The notes: generated by a model from the letters alone, not told the origin. Positions 26,259 through 35,258 are shown, numbered from the stretch's first letter. The stretch: 64,000 nt of DNA from Thermoflavifilum aggregans (GCF_002797735.1 NZ_PGFG01000001.1:806001-870000), one strand, 5' to 3'. Numbers and translations: made by a program.

Positions 26259-27098
26259 TCAAATTTCATGCAATGAGAAAAAACGATCGGCACGGATTCC
26301 TTTTTCTGTCATTTTTACAGTACAACATTCAATTTGTGGATCGTGTTCGAAAAATAAAATATATTCCTTTTCGAGGGCTTCCTTCAGGAAAGATTTCTTT
26401 TCTTCCAGTGAGGTGAGCGGGAAAACATCATAAGCCATGATGTAGGGCAGTGGAATATGCGCCACGGAAGGCAGCAAATCGGCACAAAACACCAGGGTTT
26501 TCCCTTTATATTCAACGAAAGGAATCATCATGGCACGGGTATGCCCGTGGGCAAAACGCACACGCACGTGGGCAGAGAAAGAATAGTCGTTTTCTTGAGG
26601 TACCATTTTCAGCTGACCGCTTTCCTGAATGGGCAGGATATTTTCTTTCAGGAATGAAGCCTTTTCCCGTTCATTGGGCTGTGTGGCCCATGCCCAATGG
26701 GCTTCGGTGCTCCAGTAGGTGGCTCTGGGGAATGCAGGCACAAGCTTATCGCCCTGGCGGATGATGCTGCCTCCGCAGTGATCAAAATGCAGATGGGTAA
26801 GCAATACATCGGTAATATCATCCCAATGGAAGCCATGTTTTCGCAGGGAGCTTTCCAGTGAATGTTCCCCATGGGGTTCATAATGGCTGAAAAATTTTGC
26901 ATCCTGTTTGTTGCCCATGCCATTGTCAATCAAAATCAGGCGATCTCCATCTTCCACTAGCAGGCAGCGCATAGCCCATGTGCATCGGTTGTTGGCGTCG
27001 GCAGGATTCAGGTTATTCCACAACACCTTGGGCACGACACCAAACATGGCACCACCATCCAACTTGAAATTCCCGGTATGAATCGTAAACAATCTCAT
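26259..27098 (-). CDS. metallo-beta-lactamase-fold hydrolase
   Basis: A 279-residue MBL-fold enzyme. The metal motif HLHFDH is at 102-107, with a further histidine in FAHGHTRAMM and an aspartate in VFCADLLPS, then a C-terminal histidine in FFEHDP. This pattern resembles the lactonase / AHL-lactonase-like or glyoxalase II-like branch; the substrate is not deducible. It lies 35 bases upstream of the GroES-like gene and 60 bases downstream of the ABC ATPase gene, with a promoter-like GATCTTTG in between, so it may be a separate unit from the lpx operon. Confidence 0.87.
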   Translation of the reverse strand: MRLFTIHTGNFKLDGGAMFGVVPKVLWNNLNPADANNRCTWAMRCLLVEDGDRLILIDNGMGNKQDAKFFSHYEPHGEHSLESSLRKHGFHWDDITDVLLTHLHFDHCGGSIIRQGDKLVPAFPRATYWSTEAHWAWATQPNEREKASFLKENILPIQESGQLKMVPQENDYSFSAHVRVRFAHGHTRAMMIPFVEYKGKTLVFCADLLPSVAHIPLPYIMAYDVFPLTSLEEKKSFLKEALEKEYILFFEHDPQIECCTVKMTEKGIRADRFFSLHEI

Positions 27099-27158
27099 TG
27101 GAAATCAGGCTTTCTGGCAAAGATCGAAAAATACCGTTAGTTTGGTGCACACTCAGCC

Positions 27159-27818
27159 TCATTCAATATTCCAATCGGCACGAGTAGAGGCTGACGGCTT
27201 GAAAGCTTCGATGGACAATATTTTCGGACACATATCATATTCTTCCGGGCGATTGGAGGCGATAACAAGAATACGATTGCCGGTAAAACGTTCGACCAGC
27301 CGATGATACATCCGTACTCCCTCCTTGTCGAGATTTGTACAGGGCTCATCGAGCAGCAAAACAGAAGATTGTACAAAAAAAGCATGGGCCAGCTTTACCC
27401 TTTGCTGCATGCCAGATGACAGGTAGCGGATAGGTTTCCGGCAGGCTGTGGCAGGCAGCTCAACCCATTCCGTTATTTCCGCAGGTGAAATATCGGGCCA
27501 CAATGCACGAAACCTGCTGATAAACCTGAGAGATTCAAGAGGGGTAAATTCATCCGGCAAATCCAGATAAGGAGCTGTAAAACTCACGTATCGATAAAAA
27601 TCTTCAGGATGAATGGGATGGTTTTCTGCATCCTGATAGTTCAATTTACCCTCTGTAGGCAGCATGCTGCCCGAAAGAATCTGCAGCAGGGTTGATTTGC
27701 CGGACCCGTTGGCCCCTACAACAGCTGCGGGCGTTGCGGTTTCAAACACGAAGCTAAGGTGGCGAAACACCCATTCGTAATTGTATCTTTTGCCGATATG
27801 TTCAAGCAATATCGTCAT
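27159..27818 (-). CDS. soluble ABC ATPase of the lpx operon, degenerate Q- and H-loops
   Basis: A 219-residue ABC-type ATPase. Walker A GANGSGKS (35-42), signature LSSGMQ (133-138) and Walker B VLLLDE (153-158) are intact. The Q-loop glutamine is not found at its expected place (FTAP, 80-83), and the H-loop position reads ASN (N189) instead of His. No permease gene is adjacent. It overlaps lpxA by 17 bases and ends the lipid A operon, which suggests a role tied to lipid A or LPS. It may bind ATP without normal turnover, or work with an unlinked membrane partner. Confidence 0.85.
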   Translation of the reverse strand: MTILLEHIGKRYNYEWVFRHLSFVFETATPAAVVGANGSGKSTLLQILSGSMLPTEGKLNYQDAENHPIHPEDFYRYVSFTAPYLDLPDEFTPLESLRFISRFRALWPDISPAEITEWVELPATACRKPIRYLSSGMQQRVKLAHAFFVQSSVLLLDEPCTNLDKEGVRMYHRLVERFTGNRILVIASNRPEEYDMCPKILSIEAFKPSASTRADWNIE

Positions 27819-28608
27819 GGGTAGGCCGTACGCGGGAATAGCCCTTCATGATACCCCGGTTTGACTCTCTGACGAAGGTAACGATTTCATCACGTTCATC
27901 GCTGGCAGGCAGTTCTGTTTCAATGATATGCAATGCCTTGGTTACGTTGTAACCCCTGACAAATAAAATCCGGTAGATGTCGAGGATATGGTTGATTTTT
28001 TCCAGTGAATAACCTCTGCGTTTGAGGCCGATGGAGTTTACCCCCACATAGGAAAGGGGGTAGCGTGCGGCCTTTACATAAGGGGGAACATCTTTGCCCA
28101 CCAGCGAGCCTCCTGCGATAAAAGCATGAGCGCCAATGTTGCAAAACTGGTGAATGGCCGTCATACCGCCAATACGCGCATAATCACCGATGGTGATATG
28201 TCCGCCCAAGGTGGTATTATTGGCCAGCACACAGTAGTTACCCACGATGCAGTCATGCGCAATATGGCAATAGGCCATAATCAGGCAGTCGTGGCCCACC
28301 ACGGTTTTCCAGCGATCACGTGTGCCGCGGTGGATGGTAACACACTCCCGGATGGTAGTGTTGTCGCCAATTTCCACCGTCGTTTCTTCACCGGCAAATT
28401 TCAGGTCCTGGGGAATAGCCGAAATGACAGCTCCCGGGAAGATGCGGCAGTTTTTGCCGATCCGGGCGCCTTCCATGATGGTCACATTGGAAGCAATCCA
28501 GGTGCCCTCGCCGATTTCTACGTTTTTATGTATAACGGTAAAAGGTTCAATCTTCACGTTGGGTCCGATCTTGGCGTCGGGGTGTATGTAAGTAAGTGGA
28601 TGGATCAT
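27802..28608 (-). CDS. lpxA: acyl-ACP--UDP-N-acetylglucosamine O-acyltransferase
   Basis: LpxA catalyses the first step of lipid A synthesis, adding a 3-hydroxyacyl chain to UDP-GlcNAc. The 268-residue protein is a left-handed beta-helix of hexapeptide repeats (for example IGPNVK, IGEGTW, IGKNCR) with the catalytic His at H118 in CHIAHDCIVGN and a helical C terminus. Its start overlaps the lpxC-fabZ stop by four bases and its end overlaps the ABC ATPase gene, so these genes are one operon. Confidence 0.97.
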   Translation of the reverse strand: MIHPLTYIHPDAKIGPNVKIEPFTVIHKNVEIGEGTWIASNVTIMEGARIGKNCRIFPGAVISAIPQDLKFAGEETTVEIGDNTTIRECVTIHRGTRDRWKTVVGHDCLIMAYCHIAHDCIVGNYCVLANNTTLGGHITIGDYARIGGMTAIHQFCNIGAHAFIAGGSLVGKDVPPYVKAARYPLSYVGVNSIGLKRRGYSLEKINHILDIYRILFVRGYNVTKALHIIETELPASDERDEIVTFVRESNRGIMKGYSRVRPTHDDIA

Positions 28609-30023
28609 GATCTTGCAGAATCTTTTCTCACGATTTGAGCCATTAAATCTGCTTCTGTAGCAATTTTATTGCCAACAAACACGGTGCCGCGCATTTCGCA
28701 GATACCTCTGCGGATAGGCCGCAGCAGCTCGAGTTTCAGGATCATGGTATCGCCCGGCAACACTTTATGCTTGAATTTGCAGTTGTCAATTTTCAGGAAA
28801 TAGGTATCATAATTTTCCGGATCCTGATAGGTATTCAATGCCAGGATTCCGCCAGCCTGAGCCAGGGCTTCAATCTGCAAAACGCCCGGCATTACAGGAT
28901 TTCCGGGAAAATGCCCCTGAAAGAAATATTCGTTGAATGTTACGTTTTTCACACCTACCACATGGGTATCAGAAAGTTCAATGATTTTATCCACCAGCAG
29001 GAAAGGATAGCGATGGGGCAGGGTCTTTTCAATCCGGCGGATATCTAACACTGCGGGCTGGTTGGGATCATATACCGGCACGCCGGCTGCGTGGCGGTTT
29101 TTCTTGATGTATTCCTTGATTTTTTTTGCAAATGCGATGTTGGAAGAATGTCCGGGCCTACTGGCAATGATATGTGCCTTGATGGCATATCCGATCAGTG
29201 CCAGGTCGCCAACCACATCGAGCAGCTTATGGCGGGCCGCCTCATTCGGGAAGCGGAGTTGAATATTGTTCAGAATACCCTCACTTTTCACCGAGATTTT
29301 TTCCCGCTTGAAAGCTACTGCCAGTTTCGCCAGTTCTTCTTCACTCACTACTTTGTCTACCACCACAATGGCATTGTTCAGATCCCCGCCCTTGATGAGG
29401 TTATTTTCCAGCAAAAATTCCAGCTCGTGGAGAAAGCAGAAGGTGCGGCAGGGGGCAATCTCATCCTTGAATTCACTAATATGCTTCATGGCAGCATGCT
29501 GTGTGCCCAGTACTGGAGAATTAAAGTCGATAAGCGTAGTGACTTTATATTCCAGTGAAGGCAGCGCCAGCAGCTCTACCTTTTTCTCCTCATCCGTAAA
29601 CTGAATATTGGTATCAATGGAATAGTAAATCTTTTTTGCATCCTGCTCCTGTACACCGCCTTTTTCAATAGCTTCCACAAAAGGCAGGGCACTGCCGTCC
29701 ATGATAGGCACTTCTGGTGCATCCAGTTCAATGTGGGCATTATCCACTCCCATACCTACCAGAGCGGCCATCAAGTGCTCTACGGTGCTTATTCTTACCC
29801 CGTCCAGCCCAAGTGTAGTACCGCGTGAGGTATCCACTACATAATCCACATCGGCTTTAATGATAGGTTTATCTGGCAGATCAATCCGCTGGAACTTGAT
29901 TCCATAGCCCGGTGTAGCCGGTTTAATGGTCATATTTACTTCGAGACCCGTGTGAAGTCCAACCCCTGAAATCTGGATAGGCTCTTTGAGGGTGTGCTGA
30001 TATTGCGGGTTAAATGGTTTCAT
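28605..30023 (-). CDS. lpxC/fabZ: fused LpxC deacetylase / FabZ dehydratase
   Basis: A 472-residue bifunctional protein. Residues 1-305 are LpxC, the zinc deacetylase committing UDP-GlcNAc to lipid A, with zinc ligands H83, H265 and D269 and general-acid H292 (PGHSSN). Residues about 325-472 are FabZ, the beta-hydroxyacyl-ACP dehydratase, with H371 (GHFPGNPVMPG) and E385. The fusion is a hallmark of Bacteroidota. It joins two enzymes competing for 3-hydroxyacyl-ACP, balancing lipid A and phospholipid synthesis. Confidence 0.97.
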   Translation of the reverse strand: MKPFNPQYQHTLKEPIQISGVGLHTGLEVNMTIKPATPGYGIKFQRIDLPDKPIIKADVDYVVDTSRGTTLGLDGVRISTVEHLMAALVGMGVDNAHIELDAPEVPIMDGSALPFVEAIEKGGVQEQDAKKIYYSIDTNIQFTDEEKKVELLALPSLEYKVTTLIDFNSPVLGTQHAAMKHISEFKDEIAPCRTFCFLHELEFLLENNLIKGGDLNNAIVVVDKVVSEEELAKLAVAFKREKISVKSEGILNNIQLRFPNEAARHKLLDVVGDLALIGYAIKAHIIASRPGHSSNIAFAKKIKEYIKKNRHAAGVPVYDPNQPAVLDIRRIEKTLPHRYPFLLVDKIIELSDTHVVGVKNVTFNEYFFQGHFPGNPVMPGVLQIEALAQAGGILALNTYQDPENYDTYFLKIDNCKFKHKVLPGDTMILKLELLRPIRRGICEMRGTVFVGNKIATEADLMAQIVRKDSARS

Positions 30024-30084
30024 CGATACTGCGACAATTTTTTCGCGTTAGCCCTTGCAAATAAAAAAGAAGCTTGGAATCATT

Positions 30085-31143
30085 TTATGAAACGCGTTCT
30101 TTTTCTGCAAGAAGCTGGCGAATTGTTTCTTCCAGCTCCCTGACGCGTTTTTCTAAATTCGGCAAATTTCGAAAAATTGCCTGACTTTTCAGTGCACTTT
30201 TATAATCAAAAGCAGGAGATCCGGTGATAGCGGCGCCCGGGGAATGGATGGATTTCGTAACACCACTCTGCGCATTGATCCGCGTGTGATCGGCTATTTG
30301 AATATGGCCCACCAAACCTGCCTGCCCTCCGATAACACAATGCCTGCCAATTTTGGTACTTCCCGAAATACCGGCCTGGGCAGCAATAGCGGTGTGGGAA
30401 CCAATCTCAACATTATGCGCAATCTGAACCAGATTGTCGAGTTTCACCCCGCGGCGAATGACAGTGGCGCCCATAGTTGCTCGATCAATAGTAGTATTGG
30501 CGCCTATCTCCACTTCATCTTCAATGATGACCTTACCCATCTGCGGGATTTTTTTATACTGGCCGTCGTCTTGCGGTGCAAACCCAAAGCCATCACTTCC
30601 GATCACGGTTCCCGAATGAATGATCACCCGGTTTCCGATTTCACAGTCATGATATACCACCACGCCTGCATACAGCAATGACGAAGCGCCAATACGAGCA
30701 CGATCTCCAATATAGCATAGCGGATAGATCTGTGCCCCGCGTCCGATGTGTGCATGTGCTCCGATGTAGCTGAAAGCGCCTATGTAAGCACCCTCTTCAA
30801 TTACTGCATCGGGATGGATGAAACAAGGTTGTTCAATCCCTTCCCGTTTTTGGCTGGATTGGGCGGCATACAGCTCCAGCAAATAGGCAAAGGCTGAATA
30901 AGCATCTTTTACCCGGATTAGTGTGCTCTGTACCGGTCGCTGCAATTCCAGCGTTTCATTTACTATCAGAATAGATGCCTGCGTGGTGTACAGATAATCT
31001 TCATATTTAGGATTGGCTACAAAACTCAAACATCCTTCAGTAGCTTCCTCAATCTTGGCAATCTGATGGGCTGTAGCATTCGGATTGCCTTCAATACGAC
31101 CATTCAGAAGCTGGGCAAGCTGGTGTGCAGTGATGGAAGTCAT
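30085..31143 (-). CDS. lpxD: UDP-3-O-acylglucosamine N-acyltransferase
   Basis: LpxD adds the second 3-hydroxyacyl chain, to the amino group left by LpxC. The 352-residue protein has the N-terminal uridine-binding domain (TAHQLAQLLNGRIEG), a hexapeptide beta-helix, the catalytic His H243 in QIAHNVEIG and a C-terminal helical extension ending ETIRQLLAEKERVS. Sixty-one bases separate it from lpxC-fabZ and 72 from the upstream HD gene; all run leftward. Confidence 0.97.
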   Translation of the reverse strand: MTSITAHQLAQLLNGRIEGNPNATAHQIAKIEEATEGCLSFVANPKYEDYLYTTQASILIVNETLELQRPVQSTLIRVKDAYSAFAYLLELYAAQSSQKREGIEQPCFIHPDAVIEEGAYIGAFSYIGAHAHIGRGAQIYPLCYIGDRARIGASSLLYAGVVVYHDCEIGNRVIIHSGTVIGSDGFGFAPQDDGQYKKIPQMGKVIIEDEVEIGANTTIDRATMGATVIRRGVKLDNLVQIAHNVEIGSHTAIAAQAGISGSTKIGRHCVIGGQAGLVGHIQIADHTRINAQSGVTKSIHSPGAAITGSPAFDYKSALKSQAIFRNLPNLEKRVRELEETIRQLLAEKERVS

Positions 31144-31215
31144 ACATGATGCCTTGTAATGAAATCAATGAAATTTTACCCACATAAAATCAGATTCACT
31201 TCTGCAGCAAAAACG

Positions 31216-32475
31216 CTAAAGTGGCTCATAGAATTGCCCGGTTAGTGATTTCGGGTAACAAATGTAAAATTTTTTTATGGGGATGGACACGGTATGGTTG
31301 ATTAAGCTGTTTTCCACTTCCGAAATATCTCTTATCCGATGTTGGCCGGAAATGATACGGATGTTTTCATCCGTCGGATTGTATGCATAGCTGGATGCTG
31401 TACCTGTGTACACGAAATAATGCAGGGTATCTTCCTGCAGAAAAGGAAATTGCCTGAGGCATTCCTGCTGCAGCCGGGAAATGCTTGGTTGATCAAATGG
31501 ATGCGGACTTAATTTCAGCCGGAAGAGCTGCCTGTTCAGCAATGCCCGGCTCAGCCAGGAAAGCACGGGATCTGAATGGGTACTCCATGTTTTTATTGCC
31601 ATCAGCACATCTACATCGTCCAGCTGGCAAAACAGAGGAAGCCATTCCGATGGGGGATAATCGGCCGGATTTTGTAGGGTTAAAAAAAACTGCAAAGCAG
31701 GCGATGAAGGAACGGAAATACCCTGTAGGGCAAGCTCGCGGGCGCGCTGTATGATTTTCTGCAACATTGTTTCCGCACTCAGTACCGTTTTATGCAGATA
31801 TACTTGCCAGTACATCAACCGGCGGGCAATAATGAATTTTTCAATGGAATAAATGGCCTTTTCTTCCACCATCAGCTCATCATCCGCCACTGTCAGCATT
31901 TTCAGGATGCGGTCGTAACCGATAATTCCTTCAGCCACACCCGTATAAAAACTGTCGCGCATCAGATAATCCATGCGATCCACATCCAGCTGGCTAGAGA
32001 CCAGCTGATGGAGGAAGGGGCGAGGATAGGTATGATCAAAAATCGACAAAGCCATTTCCAGCGGGCCATCGGCATCCATAATCAGCTGCTTCATCAGCAA
32101 CCGCGAAATCTGTTCGTGCGGCATGCCAGCCACAATCTGTCCTTCCAGGGCATGGGAAAAGGGCCCATGACCAGCGTCGTGCAGCAGTACAGCCAGCTTC
32201 ACGGCGGTTTCTTCCCCGGCGCTGATGGATATCCCCTTGTTTTTCAGCTCCTGCAAGGCAAGGGATAACAGGTGATAAGCTCCTAATGAATGCTGGAAGC
32301 GCGTATGCACAGCCCCCGGAAATACCAAATGCGCAAGTGCCATTTGCTGTATTCGGCGCAGGCGCTGGTATCCCGGATGTTCAATTACCCGAAATACCAC
32401 AGGATCATCAATCCGGATAAAACCATATACCGGGTCGTTGATAATTTTTTGTTTTTTGAATATGGATGGGCTCAT
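31216..32475 (-). CDS. HD-domain phosphohydrolase
   Basis: A 419-residue HD-superfamily protein resembling dGTPase/SAMHD1-like hydrolases. Metal residues are visible as H62 (FQHSLGAYHL), H99-D100 (LLHDAGHGPFSHALE) and a later Asp in LVSSQLDVDRMDYLMRDS. It is the first gene of the leftward HD-lpxD-lpxC/fabZ-lpxA operon, a neighbourhood I recall as common in Bacteroidota. The substrate is unknown; nucleotide triphosphates are likely from the family. Its promoter region overlaps that of porX on the other strand. Confidence 0.9.
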   Translation of the reverse strand: MSPSIFKKQKIINDPVYGFIRIDDPVVFRVIEHPGYQRLRRIQQMALAHLVFPGAVHTRFQHSLGAYHLLSLALQELKNKGISISAGEETAVKLAVLLHDAGHGPFSHALEGQIVAGMPHEQISRLLMKQLIMDADGPLEMALSIFDHTYPRPFLHQLVSSQLDVDRMDYLMRDSFYTGVAEGIIGYDRILKMLTVADDELMVEEKAIYSIEKFIIARRLMYWQVYLHKTVLSAETMLQKIIQRARELALQGISVPSSPALQFFLTLQNPADYPPSEWLPLFCQLDDVDVLMAIKTWSTHSDPVLSWLSRALLNRQLFRLKLSPHPFDQPSISRLQQECLRQFPFLQEDTLHYFVYTGTASSYAYNPTDENIRIISGQHRIRDISEVENSLINHTVSIPIKKFYICYPKSLTGQFYEPL

Positions 32476-32518
32476 GCAGGCGTCTAAGAAAAAGTTAAAA
32501 ACAAGCTGGAAATACAGG

Positions 32519-32526
32519 CAAAGCTA
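32519..32526 (-). promoter_or_regulatory. -7 promoter element (TAGCTTTG) of the HD-lpx operon
   Basis: An exact TAnnTTTG match on the minus strand, 43 bases before the HD gene ATG. Twenty bases separate it from the porX -7 element on the other strand, so each promoter's -33 region falls on the other's -7 element. Confidence 0.55.
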
Positions 32527-32546
32527 CAATGCCTGAGAAGAAAAAG

Positions 32547-32554
32547 TATTTTTG
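32547..32554 (+). promoter_or_regulatory. -7 promoter element (TATTTTTG) of porX
   Basis: An exact TAnnTTTG match, 18 bases before the porX ATG at 32573. It overlaps an in-frame TTG at 32552, which is therefore unlikely to be the start. Confidence 0.55.
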
Positions 32555-32572
32555 AAAAAATCACTTGGATTC

Positions 32573-34126
32573 ATGTCGCAGGCAAATATCTTATGGATTG
32601 ATGATGAAATCGAATCCCTCCGGTCGCAAATCCTTTTTCTGGAGAACAAAGGATATGCCGTACAATCGGTTACCAATGGATTTGATGCGCTGGAGTTTCT
32701 GAAGGATCATCCGATAGATGTGATTCTGCTGGATGAAACCATGCCGGGCATGACCGGGCTGGAAACCCTGTCCCGACTGAAGGAGACCTACCCGCACATC
32801 CCGGTGGTGATGGTAACCAAAAACGAGGCCGAACACCTGATGGATGAGGCTATTGGCGCACAAATCAGCGATTATCTCATTAAGCCTGTTAACCCCAACC
32901 AGGTTCTGCTGGCTTTGAAAAAAATCATCGATAACAAACGGCTGGTGGCCGAAAAAACCACTTTTGCCTACCAGCAGGCTTTCCGGGAATTATTCCTTGC
33001 CCTCAGCAGCCAGCCTGATCACCATGAATGGATGGAGCTATACAAAAAGCTGGTGTATTGGGAAATGGAAATGGGCAAGGCCGATAGCCCCGAGATGCAG
33101 GATGTGTTTATCACCCAGAAAGCTGAAGCCAATACCGAATTTGCCAAATTTATTGCCCGGCATTATGCGGCATGGGTAGGCCCAAGGGCAAAAGATGCAC
33201 CGGTGATGTCGCATACCGTTTTTCAGAAAAAAATCCTGCCAGCTCTTTCGCATGATGTGCCTAACTTCTGGGTACTGATTGATAATTTGCGATTCGATCA
33301 ATGGCGGGCTATTCAGCCCATTTTTGCCGAAACATTCCGCATACTCGAAGAAGATAGTTTTTACAGCATCCTGCCCACATCCACCCAATACAGCCGCAAT
33401 GCTGTATTTGCCGGATTGCTGCCTGCCGATATTGAAGCCCATTTTCCGGAAGAATGGAAAAATGACGATGAACAGGGCGGCAAAAACCTGTATGAAGAAT
33501 TATTTTTCTCCCATCAGCTGAAACGGCTCAAAGTAGATATTCGGTTTACCTATACCAAGATTACCAGCCATCACGACGGGCAGCAGCTGGTCAATCATAT
33601 CCATAATTTACTGCACTATCCCTTAAACATTATTGTGTACAATTTCGTGGATATGTTGTCGCATGCCCGAACGGAGATGGAGGTGCTGAAGGAACTGGCC
33701 AGCGATGAGGTATCTTACCGCAGCATTACCCGCAGCTGGTTTTTGCATTCACCCTTGCATCAGGCCCTGAAAAAAATTGCTGACCGGCCTGTACGCATCA
33801 TCCTGAGTACCGATCACGGAAGTGTGCGCGTGAAAACCCCATGCAAGGTGATTGGCGATCGGCAAACCACAACCAACCTGCGATACAAGCATGGCAGAAA
33901 CCTGAATTTTGATCCGAAGGAAGTTATTGCCTTCCGCGATCCTCGCGAAGCAGGGCTGCCCAGGCCCAATGTAAACTCATCGTATATCTTTGCCAAAGAA
34001 GATGGATTCCTCTGTTATCCCAACAACTACAATTATTTTGCTAATTATTACAAAAACACTTTCCAGCACGGTGGTGTATCGCTCGAGGAAATGATTGTTC
34101 CTCTTGTGATTATGGAACCCAAGTGA
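32573..34126 (+). CDS. porX: T9SS response regulator PorX (receiver + PglZ phosphodiesterase)
   Basis: A 517-residue regulator of the type IX secretion system. The CheY-like receiver (1-120) has phosphoacceptor D54 in VILLDETMPGMTG. The rest is a PglZ/alkaline-phosphatase-fold domain with metal and nucleophile motifs: LIDNLRFDQW, TSTQYSRNAVFAG, VDMLSHAR, STDHGSVR and FQHGGVSLEEM. PorX pairs with the PorY kinase and reaches T9SS genes through sigma factor SigP; its PglZ domain is reported to cleave oligonucleotide phosphodiesters. No porY, sigP or other por gene is adjacent. It is divergent from the HD-lpx operon. Confidence 0.95.
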   Translation: MSQANILWIDDEIESLRSQILFLENKGYAVQSVTNGFDALEFLKDHPIDVILLDETMPGMTGLETLSRLKETYPHIPVVMVTKNEAEHLMDEAIGAQISDYLIKPVNPNQVLLALKKIIDNKRLVAEKTTFAYQQAFRELFLALSSQPDHHEWMELYKKLVYWEMEMGKADSPEMQDVFITQKAEANTEFAKFIARHYAAWVGPRAKDAPVMSHTVFQKKILPALSHDVPNFWVLIDNLRFDQWRAIQPIFAETFRILEEDSFYSILPTSTQYSRNAVFAGLLPADIEAHFPEEWKNDDEQGGKNLYEELFFSHQLKRLKVDIRFTYTKITSHHDGQQLVNHIHNLLHYPLNIIVYNFVDMLSHARTEMEVLKELASDEVSYRSITRSWFLHSPLHQALKKIADRPVRIILSTDHGSVRVKTPCKVIGDRQTTTNLRYKHGRNLNFDPKEVIAFRDPREAGLPRPNVNSSYIFAKEDGFLCYPNNYNYFANYYKNTFQHGGVSLEEMIVPLVIMEPK

Positions 34127-34185
34127 GCAATCAGATATCTTCAGTTGTTCATCTGACAGGGAAAAAGATTTTTTATCTTCGCTGT

Positions 34186-34494
34186 ATGAGTTTTAAATAC
34201 AATGCACATACTTTATCTGCCATCGAAAAACTGTTGCAGGAGGCGGGATATCAGATCCGATATGAAAAAGGAAATTTTCAATCGGGTTATTGTATTATTG
34301 AAGAAAGAAAGGTGGTTGTAATGAATAAATTTCTGAACACCGAATCCAGAATCAATGTGTTAATAGACATTCTCCAAGGTTTAACAATTGTTGAAACTGA
34401 CCTCAGTCCTGCATCGCAGAAATATTATCGGTTGATTCAGGCAGCCGTTTCAACGCCATCTGATCATTCATCAGAAACAGAGGTTGAGTCGTGA
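34186..34494 (+). CDS. small conserved-looking protein of unknown function
   Basis: A 102-residue protein with an N-terminal helical part (LSAIEKLLQEAGYQIRYEKG), a short strand-rich core (SGYCIIEERKVVVMNKFL) and a helical C-terminal half. I recall similar proteins across Bacteroidota but no assigned function. ATG 34186 follows a near-consensus TATCTTCG; a longer frame from 34123 overlaps porX by four bases. Its stop overlaps the GTG start of the PhnP-like gene in the sequence GTGA, indicating translational coupling. Confidence 0.78.
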   Translation: MSFKYNAHTLSAIEKLLQEAGYQIRYEKGNFQSGYCIIEERKVVVMNKFLNTESRINVLIDILQGLTIVETDLSPASQKYYRLIQAAVSTPSDHSSETEVES

Positions 34495-35252
34495 GAATTA
34501 CCTTTTTAGGCACAGGCACTTCACAAGGCGTGCCCATGATTGCCTGTACATGCCGGGTTTGCAGCTCTGCTGACCCGCGTGATAAGCGGTTAAGAAGCAG
34601 TGTGTTGCTGGAAGTTGATGGTAAAAATATCGTGATTGATACTACGCCTGATTTCCGGATGCAGATGCTGCAGGCGCGTGTGCGGCATCTGGATGCGGTG
34701 CTCATCACCCATTCCCATAAAGATCATATTGCCGGCATGGACGATGTGCGGGCATTTAATTATTTCCAGCAATCGCCTATTGATATTTATGCCACCCATG
34801 CTGCACAGGAAGTCATTACCCGCGAATTTGCCTATGCCTTCGCAGAAGTCAAATATCCCGGCGTACCTGATATTCGCCTCAATACAGTAGATGAACAACC
34901 TTTTGATGTAAAGGGTGTGGAAGTAATTCCTATCCGGGTTTGGCATTACAAGATGCCGGTATTAGGTTTTCGCATTGGTGATTTTACCTATATCACCGAT
35001 GCCAATCGCATTCAGGATGAAGAAAAAGCTAAAATCAAAGGTTCAGCGGTATTGGTGCTCAATGCGCTGCGCAAGGAGCCACATATCTCGCATTTCAGCT
35101 TGGATGAAGCTTTGGCTCTTGCAGATGAGTTATCTGTTCCTCAGGTTTATTTCACCCATATCAGCCATCAGATGGGATTGCATGCAGAAGTCAATCAGCA
35201 GCTGAAACCCGGCAGGGCATTGGCTTATGACGGACTTGTATTGGAAATATAG
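34491..35252 (+). CDS. PhnP-like MBL-fold phosphodiesterase
   Basis: A 253-residue metallo-beta-lactamase-fold enzyme with the phosphodiesterase motif THSHKDH (H74, H76, D78, H79). Three cysteines at 19, 21 and 24 match the structural-zinc site of E. coli PhnP (spacing CxCxxC), so it belongs to the PhnP/RNase Z branch acting on cyclic nucleotide or phosphoribosyl esters. No phn genes are nearby, so phosphonate use is unlikely. The GTG start overlaps the previous stop. It is convergent with a glycosyltransferase gene, six bases apart. Confidence 0.88.
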   Translation: MRITFLGTGTSQGVPMIACTCRVCSSADPRDKRLRSSVLLEVDGKNIVIDTTPDFRMQMLQARVRHLDAVLITHSHKDHIAGMDDVRAFNYFQQSPIDIYATHAAQEVITREFAYAFAEVKYPGVPDIRLNTVDEQPFDVKGVEVIPIRVWHYKMPVLGFRIGDFTYITDANRIQDEEKAKIKGSAVLVLNALRKEPHISHFSLDEALALADELSVPQVYFTHISHQMGLHAEVNQQLKPGRALAYDGLVLEI

Positions 35253-35258
35253 GACATG

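Noticed and set aside
26259-27098. Metallo-beta-lactamase-fold protein as an antibiotic resistance enzyme
   Set aside because: The HxHxDH motif defines a very broad fold; the layout resembles lactonase or glyoxalase-like hydrolases, and there is no export signal of true beta-lactamases.
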